Source of the DNA: Cyanidiococcus yangmingshanensis
Taxonomy: Eukaryota; Rhodophyta; Bangiophyceae; Cyanidiales; Cyanidiaceae
NCBI GenBank assembly: GCA_013995675.1
Contig: VWRR01000006.1
Location: 62,001-126,000 of the forward strand
Length of the DNA: 64,000 nt
Reading direction: 5' to 3'
The first letter of the stretch is position 1. Each line of letters begins with the position of its first letter. Of this stretch, positions 1 through 9,854 are shown one piece after another. Position numbers and translations under genes: made by a program. The notes beneath the pieces were generated by a model. The model worked only from the letters and a program-made list of their open reading frames with translations, had not been told where the DNA came from and searched no databases.

Positions 1-1196
1 CATGGTGTTGTGATTGACCTCGAACGGGTCGTGATTCCCGAGCGTTATCAACGGTGTCGGACACCGTTGTCGAACCATGCGATTGCGGCGATCGCTCACG
101 GCTGGGCGCCTGACGATGTCTGCTCCGTGTGCGGCCTCGGTGGCGACATTGTCTGTTGCGATGATTGTCCCCATGGGGTATCATTTGCAGTGTCTGGGTC
201 TGCCTTCAATTCCGAGAGGTGAATGGTTCTGTCCAGCGTGTGTGCTGCGGCTGAAAGTGGAAGAGCGGATGAGACGAGAGCTCGGTCTCAGTTGGCCTCA
301 GGCAGCGTTGGAAGGCAGCCTGCCAACAGGCTGGTCACAGGGCTGGACCAGGCCGGCGACGAATACCTCTTCCATTGGAGACGTCGGTCGAAGCGAAGGT
401 TCTCGGGCATTGGTTTCGATGCGCTCGCGATTTCCAATGGACGCTGGCGAGGTCGTGTCCGGCAGCGATACGGTCGCACCCCAACCCGATACAATGCAAG
501 CAACGCTGACGCCCTCACGAATCGTTCGACTCTCGAATGGGGCACCCCTTGAGCAAGCCTCTTCGAAAGGGGTCTCACTGACGGAAACTCAAGTGATGAA
601 GCAGATGGAGGCTGTTGCGGACGACCGTCACGACCAACAACGCCAATGAAATTGTTGGCGTCGATAGAGACGCAGGCGCGAACCCAACGGCTCTACGGCC
701 GAGTATTACAAACGAGGTTGTACGGTCTGGCCACGTGCTGCAACCAGTCAAGATGGAAACTGGCCTGCTTCCCAGGGCCGCGCACGAAGAGATGGCTTCA
801 GCTACTCCCCGATGGGACGACGCCCGTCTACCATCCCTAACATCCCCTGCACGACCCCAGCCTCTGAACAAACCAGAAGCGTTCGGTGAACGAGCACAAA
901 CGCTGACAACCATGGGCGCCTCATCAGCCTCTGTACCGGCAACGAATCAGCATTACGCAAGCTTGCCTCCGCCGGCAACCAGGACCCAAATCGAGCCCAT
1001 GGGTGCAGCTTGGTCGGTCTTGGGCGCAATCGCCGCCCTAAAGCTGGCCCCTGCCAAAGAGAGCCAGCTCATTCAAATGGCGTTGCAGCGAGATGAGCGC
1101 CTTGTAGGACTTTATCAGAGCTTTGGAGCGGAACGTGAACGCTTCCGAGACTATGCTCTTCTGTTGCTCGAAGACAATCCTGATCGTTCGAGATAG
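1..1196 (+). CDS. PHD-finger protein, 5' end outside window, domain split between frames
   Basis: A C4HC3 PHD zinc finger, usually a reader of histone H3 tails, is visible in two adjacent frames. The frame open from the window edge carries CSVC and CCDDC (about 109-167). The next frame carries HLQC and CPAC (about 180-237), so all eight zinc ligands are present but need a one-base shift near the run of four C at 167-170. Downstream the second frame stays open to 649 with a Ser/Thr/Pro-rich stretch, and a third overlapping frame (615-1196) ends in a helical, charged segment (LIQMALQRDERLVGLYQSF). The whole probably represents one nuclear protein of more than 390 residues. What is seen are the zinc ligands and frame changes; chromatin binding is family knowledge. 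The start codon lies before base 1. The C-terminal part could instead be a separate small ORF. Confidence 0.6.
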
Positions 1197-1632
1197 ACTT
1201 GGCACGATGCACGATCTGAACCAGAACTCATTTTACAACGCTTCTCGAATGAAAGCGCTTCGAATATGTTATCGGCCATCTCGCAAGTGACCATTGCGAC
1301 ATCTTTGCTGCCTGGTCTGTTGTCTCGCCAAGTTGCATCTGGACGCCAAACACGTTTTAATCGTGAGTGATACCACTTGGACCGGTTGGGGCCGATGCGC
1401 ACCTTGGCAGATCATCGTTGAGTTCGCCCACCATAGACTCGATGCCAGAGCCAAGGCGCCGCTCCTGCATTGTTGTTGAGCCGGTGGTTGCATCACGAGC
1501 AGACCTTTCATGGCCTGCTTTGATGTTCAACAGGATATTTATTGCTCTCCCCGGCAGTAACAATCGACAGGAACACAAATTCTTTGGTCTGGGCCGTCTC
1601 CATGTCGCTGCAGCGGCACGAACTCATCCTCA
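1197..1632. other. intergenic, convergent gene ends
   Basis: This stretch lies between the 3' ends of the PHD gene and the minus-strand helical-repeat gene. The short ORFs here show no recognisable domain and I see no structured repeat. Confidence 0.5.
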
Positions 1633-2490
1633 TCAGTGACGTAAATCGCGATGCGGAACCGAGACTACTGTCTGTTCGTTAGAAGTCGCATCAGCTGTCT
1701 TGGATCGATCATTCATCGGGTTTGGGCGCTCCCACAAATATTCTGCATGGACGAGCCAAGATTCAGCCAAGGTGCTGCCTTTGGCGGCCGCCTCTTCGAG
1801 AAACTGTCTGGCTCGAGTCAGGTCGCGATCCTGTCTCTGATGACTAGATTGTAACCACCGGCGTGCGTAAAGGATTCCCAGGACTGCAACTGCATCGGCG
1901 GGTCGGTCGGTTGCTGCAACGCAATCGTACCAACGTTCCAGATAGGATAGCGCCTCGGATAACTCATTTCGGGCCACGCACGCGATTCCCAGATGCGATA
2001 AGACGGTGGCCTCGGTCCCTGAACGATCTCGGGGAATAACCCTTGCAATTCGTTTCAGGAGAGCATGAGCTAGCTCGTGGTCGGTGCTGTCGCCAGTGAG
2101 TCGCAGCTCTGTAACCAGTGCCTTCTGGGCCTCTAGAAAGCCTGCTCGTGCTGCGGCGTAACGATAACGCTCTGCGAGATAGAGGTCCAGCGATTGCACC
2201 CGCTCCGTCATCAGTGCGCTCACTCGACGACGAACTCTAGACCAATACTGAGAAACAATTCCGTCACTACGAGGTCGAGTCTTGCCCAGTAGTCGCCACT
2301 GAGCGTGCAAGCCACGTTCGTAGAACTGAGACAAAAGCCAGAGCGCCTCACCGTCACGAACCCGAAGGGTGTGCCGCAACAGTCGTTGGTGCAGGCGATG
2401 CAGCTCCGCAAACGACAGTGCCGCTGGATCTCGGTTCAACAGGGATGTTGCTGCTTGTGCTAGGCTCGAAACTGCGCCTTTGGCGGTCAT
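1633..2490 (-). CDS. TPR/Sel1-like helical repeat protein, unknown role
   Basis: An alpha-helical protein of about 285 residues rich in Ala, Leu and Arg. The C-terminal half has TPR/Sel1-like pairs of helices, for example the segments LSEALSYLERWYD and TRARQFLEEAAAKGSTLAE, with the small-large residue spacing typical of such solenoids. The open frame extends upstream to about 2715, but only with a TTG; the first ATG is at 2490, which also leaves a 282-base divergent promoter region to the AP-3 beta gene, so I chose it. Helical solenoids of this type usually act as protein scaffolds. I do not recognise the orthologue, and the repeat assignment comes from pattern only. Confidence 0.6.
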   Translation of the reverse strand: MTAKGAVSSLAQAATSLLNRDPAALSFAELHRLHQRLLRHTLRVRDGEALWLLSQFYERGLHAQWRLLGKTRPRSDGIVSQYWSRVRRRVSALMTERVQSLDLYLAERYRYAAARAGFLEAQKALVTELRLTGDSTDHELAHALLKRIARVIPRDRSGTEATVLSHLGIACVARNELSEALSYLERWYDCVAATDRPADAVAVLGILYARRWLQSSHQRQDRDLTRARQFLEEAAAKGSTLAESWLVHAEYLWERPNPMNDRSKTADATSNEQTVVSVPHRDLRH

Positions 2491-2772
2491 CACGCGCAGT
2501 ACTACTTGAGCATCGGTGACGGTCAGTGAGCAGTTCGAACGCGTTGAGCTTCGAGTCTGCTTCGTGGTAAGCGGACGCCGAACGGATCGATCTGCCCTGC
2601 TCGGGGTCAGGTCGACGAGGCCTATCGAACGCTCTGGGCAGGCCCTGGCGGCGTTACCGAGCAACGTCCAGCGTGAGCCGTACTGCCTAAGGACACTGGC
2701 ATTGGGAAGAATCAAGTAGTGATAGGACCCGTTCTCTAGACCGCTCTGGAGCTTCGTCCTCCTCGGAAGACG

Positions 2773-5334
2773 ATGGCCGCGCTCGCTTCTCAGATCGCCG
2801 CGAACTGGACAGATGCGTCCTACTTGGACGACTTGAATAAAGACTGGTCGACACTACGGTTTCAGTTGGAACAGGGCTCCAGCCAGGAGCGAAGAGACGC
2901 CTTGAAACGGGTGCTCGCCCTCACGGTTCAAGGCCAACCGATGTCAAAGTTGTTCCCGGCGGTGGTAAGTAACCTCCTGCAGCCGGACTATGAGCTGAAA
3001 CGCCTGGTCTACATCTACCTACAGCAGTACGCGGATAGTGAGCCCCAGTTGGTACTACTGGCGGTGAACGCGCTGTATAAGGACCTGCAACATACTGATC
3101 CTTGGATTCGTAGCCAAGCGCTGCGGCAGTTGACGTCATTGCGGGTTCCGGCACTCCGGCAGATCATGTGGCTTGCGATTCATCGTGGAGTACGGGATCG
3201 TCACGCGGCCGTGCGACGAGCAGCGGCGTTGGCCATTCCTGCGGTGCTCATCTGGACGGAGCTTGGAGAGCAAGACCCGTCGACGAGACCGGTCACAATG
3301 CCTGCTGAAATCGTCGCCTCAGCGATGACTGCACCGCTCTGGCAGCTACTGCTAAACGATGCCGATGTTTCGGTACTGGCGGCTACTGTAGCCGCACTGG
3401 GCATCCTCGATCGAGGCGCCAAGCTGAAGATCACGCCAGCCGTGGTCGATCGACTCGTGCATGGTGCCTTGGTTATTGAGCCGGCACTGCTTCCGATCAT
3501 CCTGCACCATCTTCTGCGCCATGTCCGATTGCAGTTGGCAGCAGTTCAAGAGTCATCGGGTGACGGCCCGCCTCGAGCGGAACTGGGACACCTACGGGAG
3601 GCGGTGCGTCGCCTCGCACGCGTCTGTCTGCGATCGCTATCCGGGGCGGTGTCTATGGCTGGCGCAGCAACCCTGTACCATCTGCGCAACACTTCAGATG
3701 ATTCAGTCGTCGATGATACTGTCCGAACTTTGTTGCGCTATGCGCAGCATCGAGAGAGCGGTCTGCAACTCATTGCTTTGCGGTTGCTACATATCGTGGG
3801 GTTGCGAGAGCCAGCCCGGCTTATTCAGCATACGCTCATGTGTATTCCGTTGATTGGAGAAGGCGAATGGAGGGTGCACCGCCACCAGTTTGGTATTTTG
3901 GTGGCGCTGACGAAATTGGACAAGACGCTTGCGCCACGAGCCATCAACTGGCTGGATTCTTGCCTGGAGTCTGCTGACGACGGACTCGCTGTTCTAGCAG
4001 TGCAAGCACTAGGTGTAATTCTGGCGACTCACGCTGAATATGAGCAGGTGAGTATCGAACGACTGTACCGTTGCTGGCACAAGAGACGGGCCTGGTCGCT
4101 CCAGGTGCGCGCTGCGGTTGGGCGCTTGCTGCTGCGTACAGCATCGAAAGCGCTTGGCCATGCACGGCGGTGGCACTCGTTGGACCCTCGTGACATCCTC
4201 AAAGAGATTGTACTGGACGCAAGTTGGTTTGATGCGGATCCGGGCGCTCAAGCGTACATGCTCTGGACGCTCGGAACGATGTGCGAAGCCGTCGGTACCG
4301 TGGCCGATGAGGTCCTGCGACAGTGGATGTTGCATCAGCATCGTGTCGCTGCTGCATCTGTGCGCCTGGAACTGATTCGATTGGCATGGAAGCTGTCTAG
4401 GGCGCGACCACAAGATTCCCGAGTACGACGGGCGCTGCATAGCCTCCTGGTGGCCGGCCTCGAGGATACGGACGTGGATGTCTTTGACTACGCGGCGGAA
4501 TTGGTGCAACATTTGCGGGAAACACCAACTCTTGCGGAGCGTCATGCATCTGTGCCAAACGGACAGGCGATTGCCACCGAACCGAACGAGTTATCGGCAA
4601 GTCGCGACTTGTGCGTCGCTGCAATAGCGCTCTACCAGACTGCTGACGAAGCCACATTTGCGCTGCCACCAGGGTGGCTCCGGGGATGCCTGCTGTGTGC
4701 GATGACCGAAATCTCGGATTCAGCAAGCGCCTCTGTATCGTGTCTCCCAGATCTGACCAATCTGCCAGAGACGACATGTGCCGCCGAGGTCGCCACACTT
4801 CCAACGGAAGCACCCACTGTACCGCTTCGGTACTCAGAGGTGCCCTGCGAAATGGGGCCCTCGACTGCAACAGACCCCTTGGATGCATTTTTCGGGGAAC
4901 AGTCCACCTCCATGACCGCGACGACGACTCGCACGGTCTCAGCAAAAGCTCCAGAGCCGCTCATTGGAACCTCGTCAGTGACGGTGGCGCAAGCGGCGTC
5001 CACGAATCCCATTTCGTCGGGATTGGCGAATACGTCCTTCTTTGATGCTCTCTTGGACGCGGGGCTGGTACCTCGCGACCGCGCCGAGCATCTGCGACCA
5101 CGAGTTTTGGATGAAAACAACCTCGATGCGCTGTTTGATGAGCTCATTGCTGCAGCGTCGGCCGAGGTGTCGCCACCAGTCTGCCTCCCCGAGTCAGATA
5201 TACAAGCGGGAGAATCTGCCGGCCTCTTGCCAGCCGGATTGACCAGCGACAAGTACGAGGCGCCTTCGTCGGCAGGGCAAGTCGCACGGACCCCGCCGAC
5301 TCTAGAAACCGAGGCGGAATCACCGTCACGTTAA
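2773..5334 (+). CDS. AP3B: AP-3 complex beta subunit (adaptin)
   Basis: An 853-residue large adaptin. The N-terminal two thirds form HEAT/ARM-type repeats of the adaptin trunk, with the hallmark segments KLFPAVVSNLLQPDYELKRL and LVYIYLQQYADSEPQLVLLA and the pattern SLRVPALRQIMWLAI. The last matches the beta subunit of AP-3 (human SSIRVPIIVPIMMLAI) better than AP-1 or AP-2 beta. AP-3 sorts membrane cargo from Golgi/endosomes to the vacuole or lysosome-related organelles. The C-terminal 270 residues are Ser/Thr/Pro/acidic and look like the hinge; a folded ear domain is not evident, so the protein is shorter than animal AP3B (about 1,000-1,100). ATG at 2773 opens the frame and the HEAT repeats begin soon after. 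The frame is uninterrupted. An AP-4 or AP-1/2 beta assignment is less likely. Confidence 0.82.
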   Translation: MAALASQIAANWTDASYLDDLNKDWSTLRFQLEQGSSQERRDALKRVLALTVQGQPMSKLFPAVVSNLLQPDYELKRLVYIYLQQYADSEPQLVLLAVNALYKDLQHTDPWIRSQALRQLTSLRVPALRQIMWLAIHRGVRDRHAAVRRAAALAIPAVLIWTELGEQDPSTRPVTMPAEIVASAMTAPLWQLLLNDADVSVLAATVAALGILDRGAKLKITPAVVDRLVHGALVIEPALLPIILHHLLRHVRLQLAAVQESSGDGPPRAELGHLREAVRRLARVCLRSLSGAVSMAGAATLYHLRNTSDDSVVDDTVRTLLRYAQHRESGLQLIALRLLHIVGLREPARLIQHTLMCIPLIGEGEWRVHRHQFGILVALTKLDKTLAPRAINWLDSCLESADDGLAVLAVQALGVILATHAEYEQVSIERLYRCWHKRRAWSLQVRAAVGRLLLRTASKALGHARRWHSLDPRDILKEIVLDASWFDADPGAQAYMLWTLGTMCEAVGTVADEVLRQWMLHQHRVAAASVRLELIRLAWKLSRARPQDSRVRRALHSLLVAGLEDTDVDVFDYAAELVQHLRETPTLAERHASVPNGQAIATEPNELSASRDLCVAAIALYQTADEATFALPPGWLRGCLLCAMTEISDSASASVSCLPDLTNLPETTCAAEVATLPTEAPTVPLRYSEVPCEMGPSTATDPLDAFFGEQSTSMTATTTRTVSAKAPEPLIGTSSVTVAQAASTNPISSGLANTSFFDALLDAGLVPRDRAEHLRPRVLDENNLDALFDELIAAASAEVSPPVCLPESDIQAGESAGLLPAGLTSDKYEAPSSAGQVARTPPTLETEAESPSR

Positions 5335-6348
5335 TGGTGGCGATCGCCAATGGGTAGACTTTCCGCCCAACCTTTGTGACGCGTTGCGATCGGGTCGCCT
5401 GGAACACGCCACGCGCGAACGACCTGCATCCGCACCGGGGATACAGCGTGCAAGACTCGAACCTGACGGCAGGTTGCTAGCCAATGAACTTGCACATACA
5501 GTGCCGTTGAATAGAGAGGAGCGCATGCTCACCAGACGAGTAAATGATGGATGCGTGAGCGCACACCATCCTCAGAGGCAGCACCTATCCAGCGAGCGAC
5601 CGAGACACGGCGCGTTCCTTGGACGGCTCCACGGACAGACGAACGACCCCTCAAGATGCATCATGCACACCAGGTGCCCATTCCAGGCCTCGGTCTCGTT
5701 CCGCTCCAGACCGCGAAACGATCATTCCATTCATGGCAAGAGCGGTATCCGAAAGCTCGCTGATAACGCTCCCGCCGGGAACGTGCCCAGCAAACGGGTC
5801 AAAAGCGCATACCGTCCAACGCTCCTCCCAAACCGAAGAACACCAAATGCATTTCCATACGACATGACGCCAGTGTCGCGATTGCATGCCGAGATACGCT
5901 CGCGCATCACTGCATGCGTGTCACAACACGGACATGGGGATGCATGCGTGGCCATCGCTTGATGCATGCGTGCAAGCGGGTGGCGGGCGCGACGCATCGC
6001 CGGCTCGATCGCCACCTGGGACACGTCATCATCGCGGACGGAGGGATGTCGACCGGACGCGATCCCCGAGGGCCGCCTCGGTCGATGCCCGTGCGTGCGT
6101 TCGTCAATCTATTGCTGCACAGACCTGGTCATGGAGGAACCTTTATGGACAAAAAGGCTTTCGCCAGGGTGCGGCCGCTGCCGATCTCCACACCGCGCAC
6201 CAGACGCACAGCGCGAATGCTCGAGCTTGTGTTGATAGCCTAGGACTTGTCGGAGTGCGGAACGCATCACGAGGTCTCATGTTTACTGCTTTGTTTCCAA
6301 CGAATTTGCGTCGTCCCGGAGGAGGACCTACTTGAATGAGAAGAGAGG
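5335..6348. other. 1 kb intergenic with CpG-rich ATGCATGCGTG tract
   Basis: No convincing gene. From about 5884 to 6110 the sequence is rich in CpG and carries repeated TGCATGCGTG/GCATGCGT words (for example near 5911, 5939 and 5961). Overlapping ORFs in all frames here are of the low-complexity His/Arg/Ala kind and are not believable proteins. The tract lies 240-600 bases upstream of the next plus-strand gene and resembles tracts upstream of three other genes in this window. Confidence 0.5.
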
Positions 6349-6954
6349 GTGTCTTCGGGAAACTGGTCGGATGACTGGGGTTTGCGGAACGACCTCGCGA
6401 GTCAGGAGCTGGGGAGCGGTCGGGGTCGGTGGCCATCGTCGTCGACACTGGACACCGTCAGGGTCCTGCCGTTCTGGCGAATGGCGACGCAAGCACCTGG
6501 TCGTGTTTCTGTGGAAGAAGCACAGAGACAGTTTCCTCGGTTGGTGGGGTTTTTGGAAGCCTGCAAGGAGCTGGGTGAGCTGCGTTTCATCGCGTCCAAC
6601 GCTGCGGTCGTGTTCGAGTCCACCGCAACGCTTGAGAAGCTCTTCTACGCAGAGATACCACGGCGTGGTCTCTACGCGAACGTGATCGACCTCGCTATCA
6701 ATCTAGACCTCCACGTGCTGCTGCAGTGGCATCCGAGCTGCTCGGTTTGAACAAGGAACGAGTCGGGGAGACCCGGCGAGGCCCACCTATATCATCCGCT
6801 TCCTAGGCCACGAGAAACAGGGCGAAGAAGTGGTTCTAAGCCTCTTTCTGAGTCCTGTCGGGGAAGTCTCGGCGGAGCGAGTGACCGCATGGGAGCGTCT
6901 TCGTTCCCGCTTCGCTGCAACAGATGGTCCCTTGGTGGATGTATGCGTTTTCTA
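6349..6954 (+). CDS. possible HutX/ChuX-like heme-utilisation fold protein, frame-broken
   Basis: The first frame (ATG 6349, or the internal ATG at 6481 if the first 44 residues are not translated) encodes a compact domain with the segments FIASNAAVVFESTATLEKLF and RRGLYANVIDLAINLDLHVLL. The order resembles the ChuX/HutX family (cytosolic heme carriers): a short strand, a Gly-Tyr-Asn turn, then a His-rich strand. The homology continues in a second frame (about 6726-6785, ASELLGLNKERVG) and then a third (6788-6954, YIIRFLGHEKQGEEVVLSLF and so on), ending at TAG 6952-6954. Each switch fits a missing single base. The 44 residues before the second ATG could be a targeting peptide. The family is proposed from motif memory only, and a pseudogene is possible. 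Confidence 0.42.
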
Positions 6955-7910
6955 GACCGAGAATACTCAAAGTTGCGAACGATCAATGCTCTCCTATCAG
7001 ATGTGGAGACAGAATGAGTGACCAAGCCTCTGCTTGTCACGGCAGGCGACGAACGATCAGCGGCACCTCTCGAGTCTGAATTTCAAGTTCGTGTATGCAC
7101 GACCATTGCGTACTTGCCAGGATCGGGAGACGTTTCCAATGGATGGGCTCATGCTTCAACCAGGATTTGGAGAGAGAGCGTCCTGCGGCCATCGGTACAG
7201 TATGCCTGGACGGCACGCTCCTGGTTGCTATCACAAAGCCATGTTTATCGACCGTTACGATATTCTGAAGGCGACGCCACGGAGTAGGCATGAGCGGGAT
7301 CCCAACAGGGTGTGCTGAAAACGTCGCAGCACTGACGCGTCCAGCGCTCGAGTACTTGACGAGGTCGAGGTCCCATCTACGCCCCTAGTTCAGTGATCCC
7401 TTGAATAGCGCTGGAAAGGAAAATTCCCGAGACGCTGGCATCGAGCTAGACTCTACATTGGCTGAAAGGCACCGCTTGTGGTCCTTCGTTGAAGACTTTA
7501 CCCACCAGAACACGTTGATGCTTCAAGGTGCCCTGCAAATGGGCAAGGCTACAGCGACTTTATGCGACGAAGAATCGCTGGTCGATGGGGCGCTCTCCCA
7601 GTCCAATAGAGCTGGTTCTCGTCGCCACGCTCAATGGACCGGGCCAGCAGCAACTTTGCAGACGCTGCGTTCGTCCATGAAGCGATGAGGAGCTTTTCCA
7701 AAAGCACCGATAGAACGGGAATGACGGGCGACGCATGCTCTCGACAAGCGTACAGGCTGCACCAAAGGCGTCGATCCACCTCCAAATCTCAGAGCACCAC
7801 CCAGATGCAAGCAATGCATTCAGAGGTATTCTCGTTCAAAGTGCGAGCAGTTCCTAATGAGCATATCTTCATTCAAGTTTTGCACCACAGCGATAATGCA
7901 GGCAACTTGT
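6955..7910. other. intergenic, no gene recognised
   Basis: Short plus-strand ORFs at 7018-7318 and 7401-7688 have no recognisable domain, biased composition or initiation context. Nothing else structured is seen. Confidence 0.45.
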
Positions 7911-8876
7911 TCAAGTACCTCCACCGCTATCGTATCCACGGCTGGTTGCGTTCGGGCGAGACACTCTCCGAAGCTCGTCCCGCAAGGCTCGGACCCGCTC
8001 ATACGCGCGTGCTCGTGACTGCGGATGGATCGCCCTGGCACCGTCTAGAAAAGGTGCGTCGTATTCACCGGGCCTCGGCAACATCATCGAGCCGTGAAAG
8101 GCCCGCGAACAACTTGCATCATTCTCAATATGCCGTCTGTCGCCTGCCACAGAGCGATCACGAGACGGTTGTGGGCTGACTCGTTCGGCCTTCGTTTTCA
8201 GCGACTCTGGACGAGCTGAGTGGTCACGACACCCGGTACCGGTCTCATGGCCGGATTCATGCCGCTCAGGACTGTTGCGCTCGGTTCCCTGAAAGACTGC
8301 GGAAAGCGCGCGCCAGAGGGCGCTCTTGGTTGACGATTTGGAATTCGGCGGTCTCTCACTGAATCCCTGAAACGGCATCGGACTGAGCACCCATATGACA
8401 TCATCGGTCGCATACATCTGCCGCGTGGCCTCCTCTTCCGAAGACCGAAAACTGCGCGGAAAATGTTGCGGTTCCGTGAAGGGCGCAACCAAGCGCGGCA
8501 GTAGGGCCAGCGACTGCAGCATTTGTCGCTCCTCGGAAGCGTCAACGCCAGCTGCGGACTGGCCCGTGGAGTCAATACCGCCCCGGTGAGGTACAGAACG
8601 CCGACTCGTCTCTCTCGGATCCATTTCTGAAGAAAAGCCTTCATCGATCAACATGCTAGGGTTCCCGGGCACGGAAACCGCAGGAAACGAGCGAGCACCG
8701 GGCAGTTCACGACTGCCGGGACCTCGTATCGACGCATCATCGGCATCGACAGCGAGACTCGCCGAAGTTTGCGAATGCCTCGTAAACGCTGTGATAGGCC
8801 TGTCTGCAGCTCGATCAGCGTTCAACGTTGCTGAAATATCAGCATCGACAGAGCTCTGCCCCCGTTGGGGACGCAA
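7911..8876 (-). CDS. disordered Ser/Arg-rich ORF, probable tail of the REEP-like gene
   Basis: A 321-codon open frame rich in Ser, Arg, Pro and Asp with no folded domain. It overlaps the end of the REEP-like ORF (8822-9400) in a different frame and starts only with TTG at 8876; the first ATG is at 8654. REEP proteins commonly end in a long disordered tail, so this is most simply the C-terminal part of the upstream gene after another frame change. A separate 247-residue gene starting at 8654 is the alternative. The C-terminus (ARAYERVRALRDELRRVSR) could form one basic helix. Confidence 0.4.
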   Translation of the reverse strand: MRPQRGQSSVDADISATLNADRAADRPITAFTRHSQTSASLAVDADDASIRGPGSRELPGARSFPAVSVPGNPSMLIDEGFSSEMDPRETSRRSVPHRGGIDSTGQSAAGVDASEERQMLQSLALLPRLVAPFTEPQHFPRSFRSSEEEATRQMYATDDVIWVLSPMPFQGFSERPPNSKSSTKSALWRALSAVFQGTERNSPERHESGHETGTGCRDHSARPESLKTKAERVSPQPSRDRSVAGDRRHIENDASCSRAFHGSMMLPRPGEYDAPFLDGARAIHPQSRARAYERVRALRDELRRVSRPNATSRGYDSGGGT

Positions 8877-9854
8877 CTGACCGAGACGCCGTCTTCAGGT
8901 CGTTGGCGAGATCCTTGATTCAATCGGTAGGCATCGGGAGACCCGTACGCACGCTCGATCAACGCTGCGGCTGTCCGACGAACTCGGGCAAGTCGCTCTG
9001 CAAGACCTATCTGCGCACCGTGAACGGCTGCGTTGCCGAGCATGGCAGCTTCGGCCGCATGCCCACTGTTTGCCAGGATCCATGCCAACCCGAAACTCAG
9101 CAACTCCTTGAACGCGAGTTGCGCCTGTCGTAACTGTGAACGTAAACGACCAAGCAGCAGGTCGATCTCAGGTTCTATTTTTTCCAAATGGGATAACAGG
9201 ATCTGCTGATAAATCCAGGCCGAAAGTTCAAACAGATGAAAGGCAGCCAGCGCTCGACGTCGTCCGTCGGAGCCGAACAGTCCCCGCGAGTCCAGTCCTC
9301 TGCTCTGGTGAAACTGAAGAGTAGCTTCTCGATGAAAGTGTCGGACTTGGTGCAATCGTGGAGGTCGCTGACGAATTCGCTGTTCGATCAGCGGTGACAT
9401 CCGCTCGATGGATGCCCTCTACGAGCGAGGTTCCACCGACTGTTAACAAGGGGGCGATGGTATCCACCAGTCCTCGATGAATGGGGAACACGAGCAATAA
9501 CAGCAGGACTGCCTCCAACCACGCGTGGAGACGTACGAACAGGCGAGTGAAGAAGGCATCAGTCGCCGTCAGGGAGCGCGGTTGTCCCCAACTCATCAAC
9601 TGCCAGCCACTTTGAAAGAGTTCCCGGACCGTAAGCGTGGTCGCCTTGAGCAGACCGTGAACGATCCAGAACTGGAAAATACGTCGATATCGGAGCGTCG
9701 AGCAACCACGTCCAGCCAGCAAAAGCGCCAAGAGCACGAGCGTTTGATACGCAGCCAACGACAAGGCACAAAGCTGCAGCCAGACTGGGAACGGGGCCAC
9801 TAGCAGTGCAAAAGACAACCGCGGACTCTTTAAGGTTGTACCCGCAGTCTGCAT
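8822..9854 (-). CDS. REEP/HVA22 (TB2/DP1)-like membrane-shaping protein, frame-broken
   Basis: From ATG 9854 the first frame has a hydrophobic N-terminus (FPVWLQLCALSLAAYQTLVL) followed by RRIFQFWIVHGLLKATTLTV, comparable to the YWIVFGLFT hallmark of TB2/DP1/HVA22 proteins. A second hairpin, WLEAVLLLLLVFPIHRGLVD, corresponds to the LAFLIWLLLP..KG segment. The continuation, which in REEPs is an amphipathic helix, appears in the neighbouring frame from about 9400 (SPLIEQRIRQRPPRLHQVRH) and runs as a helical region to 8822. REEP/HVA22 proteins insert hairpins into the ER membrane and curve tubules. The family call rests on hydropathy plus three short motifs; an unrelated polytopic protein is possible. 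One frame change near 9380-9400 is needed. Confidence 0.48.

Noticed and set aside
2960-2990. GTAAGT-like intron donor inside AP-3 beta
   Set aside because: The sequence is read through in frame as the conserved VVSNLLQ segment of the adaptin, so no intron is needed.
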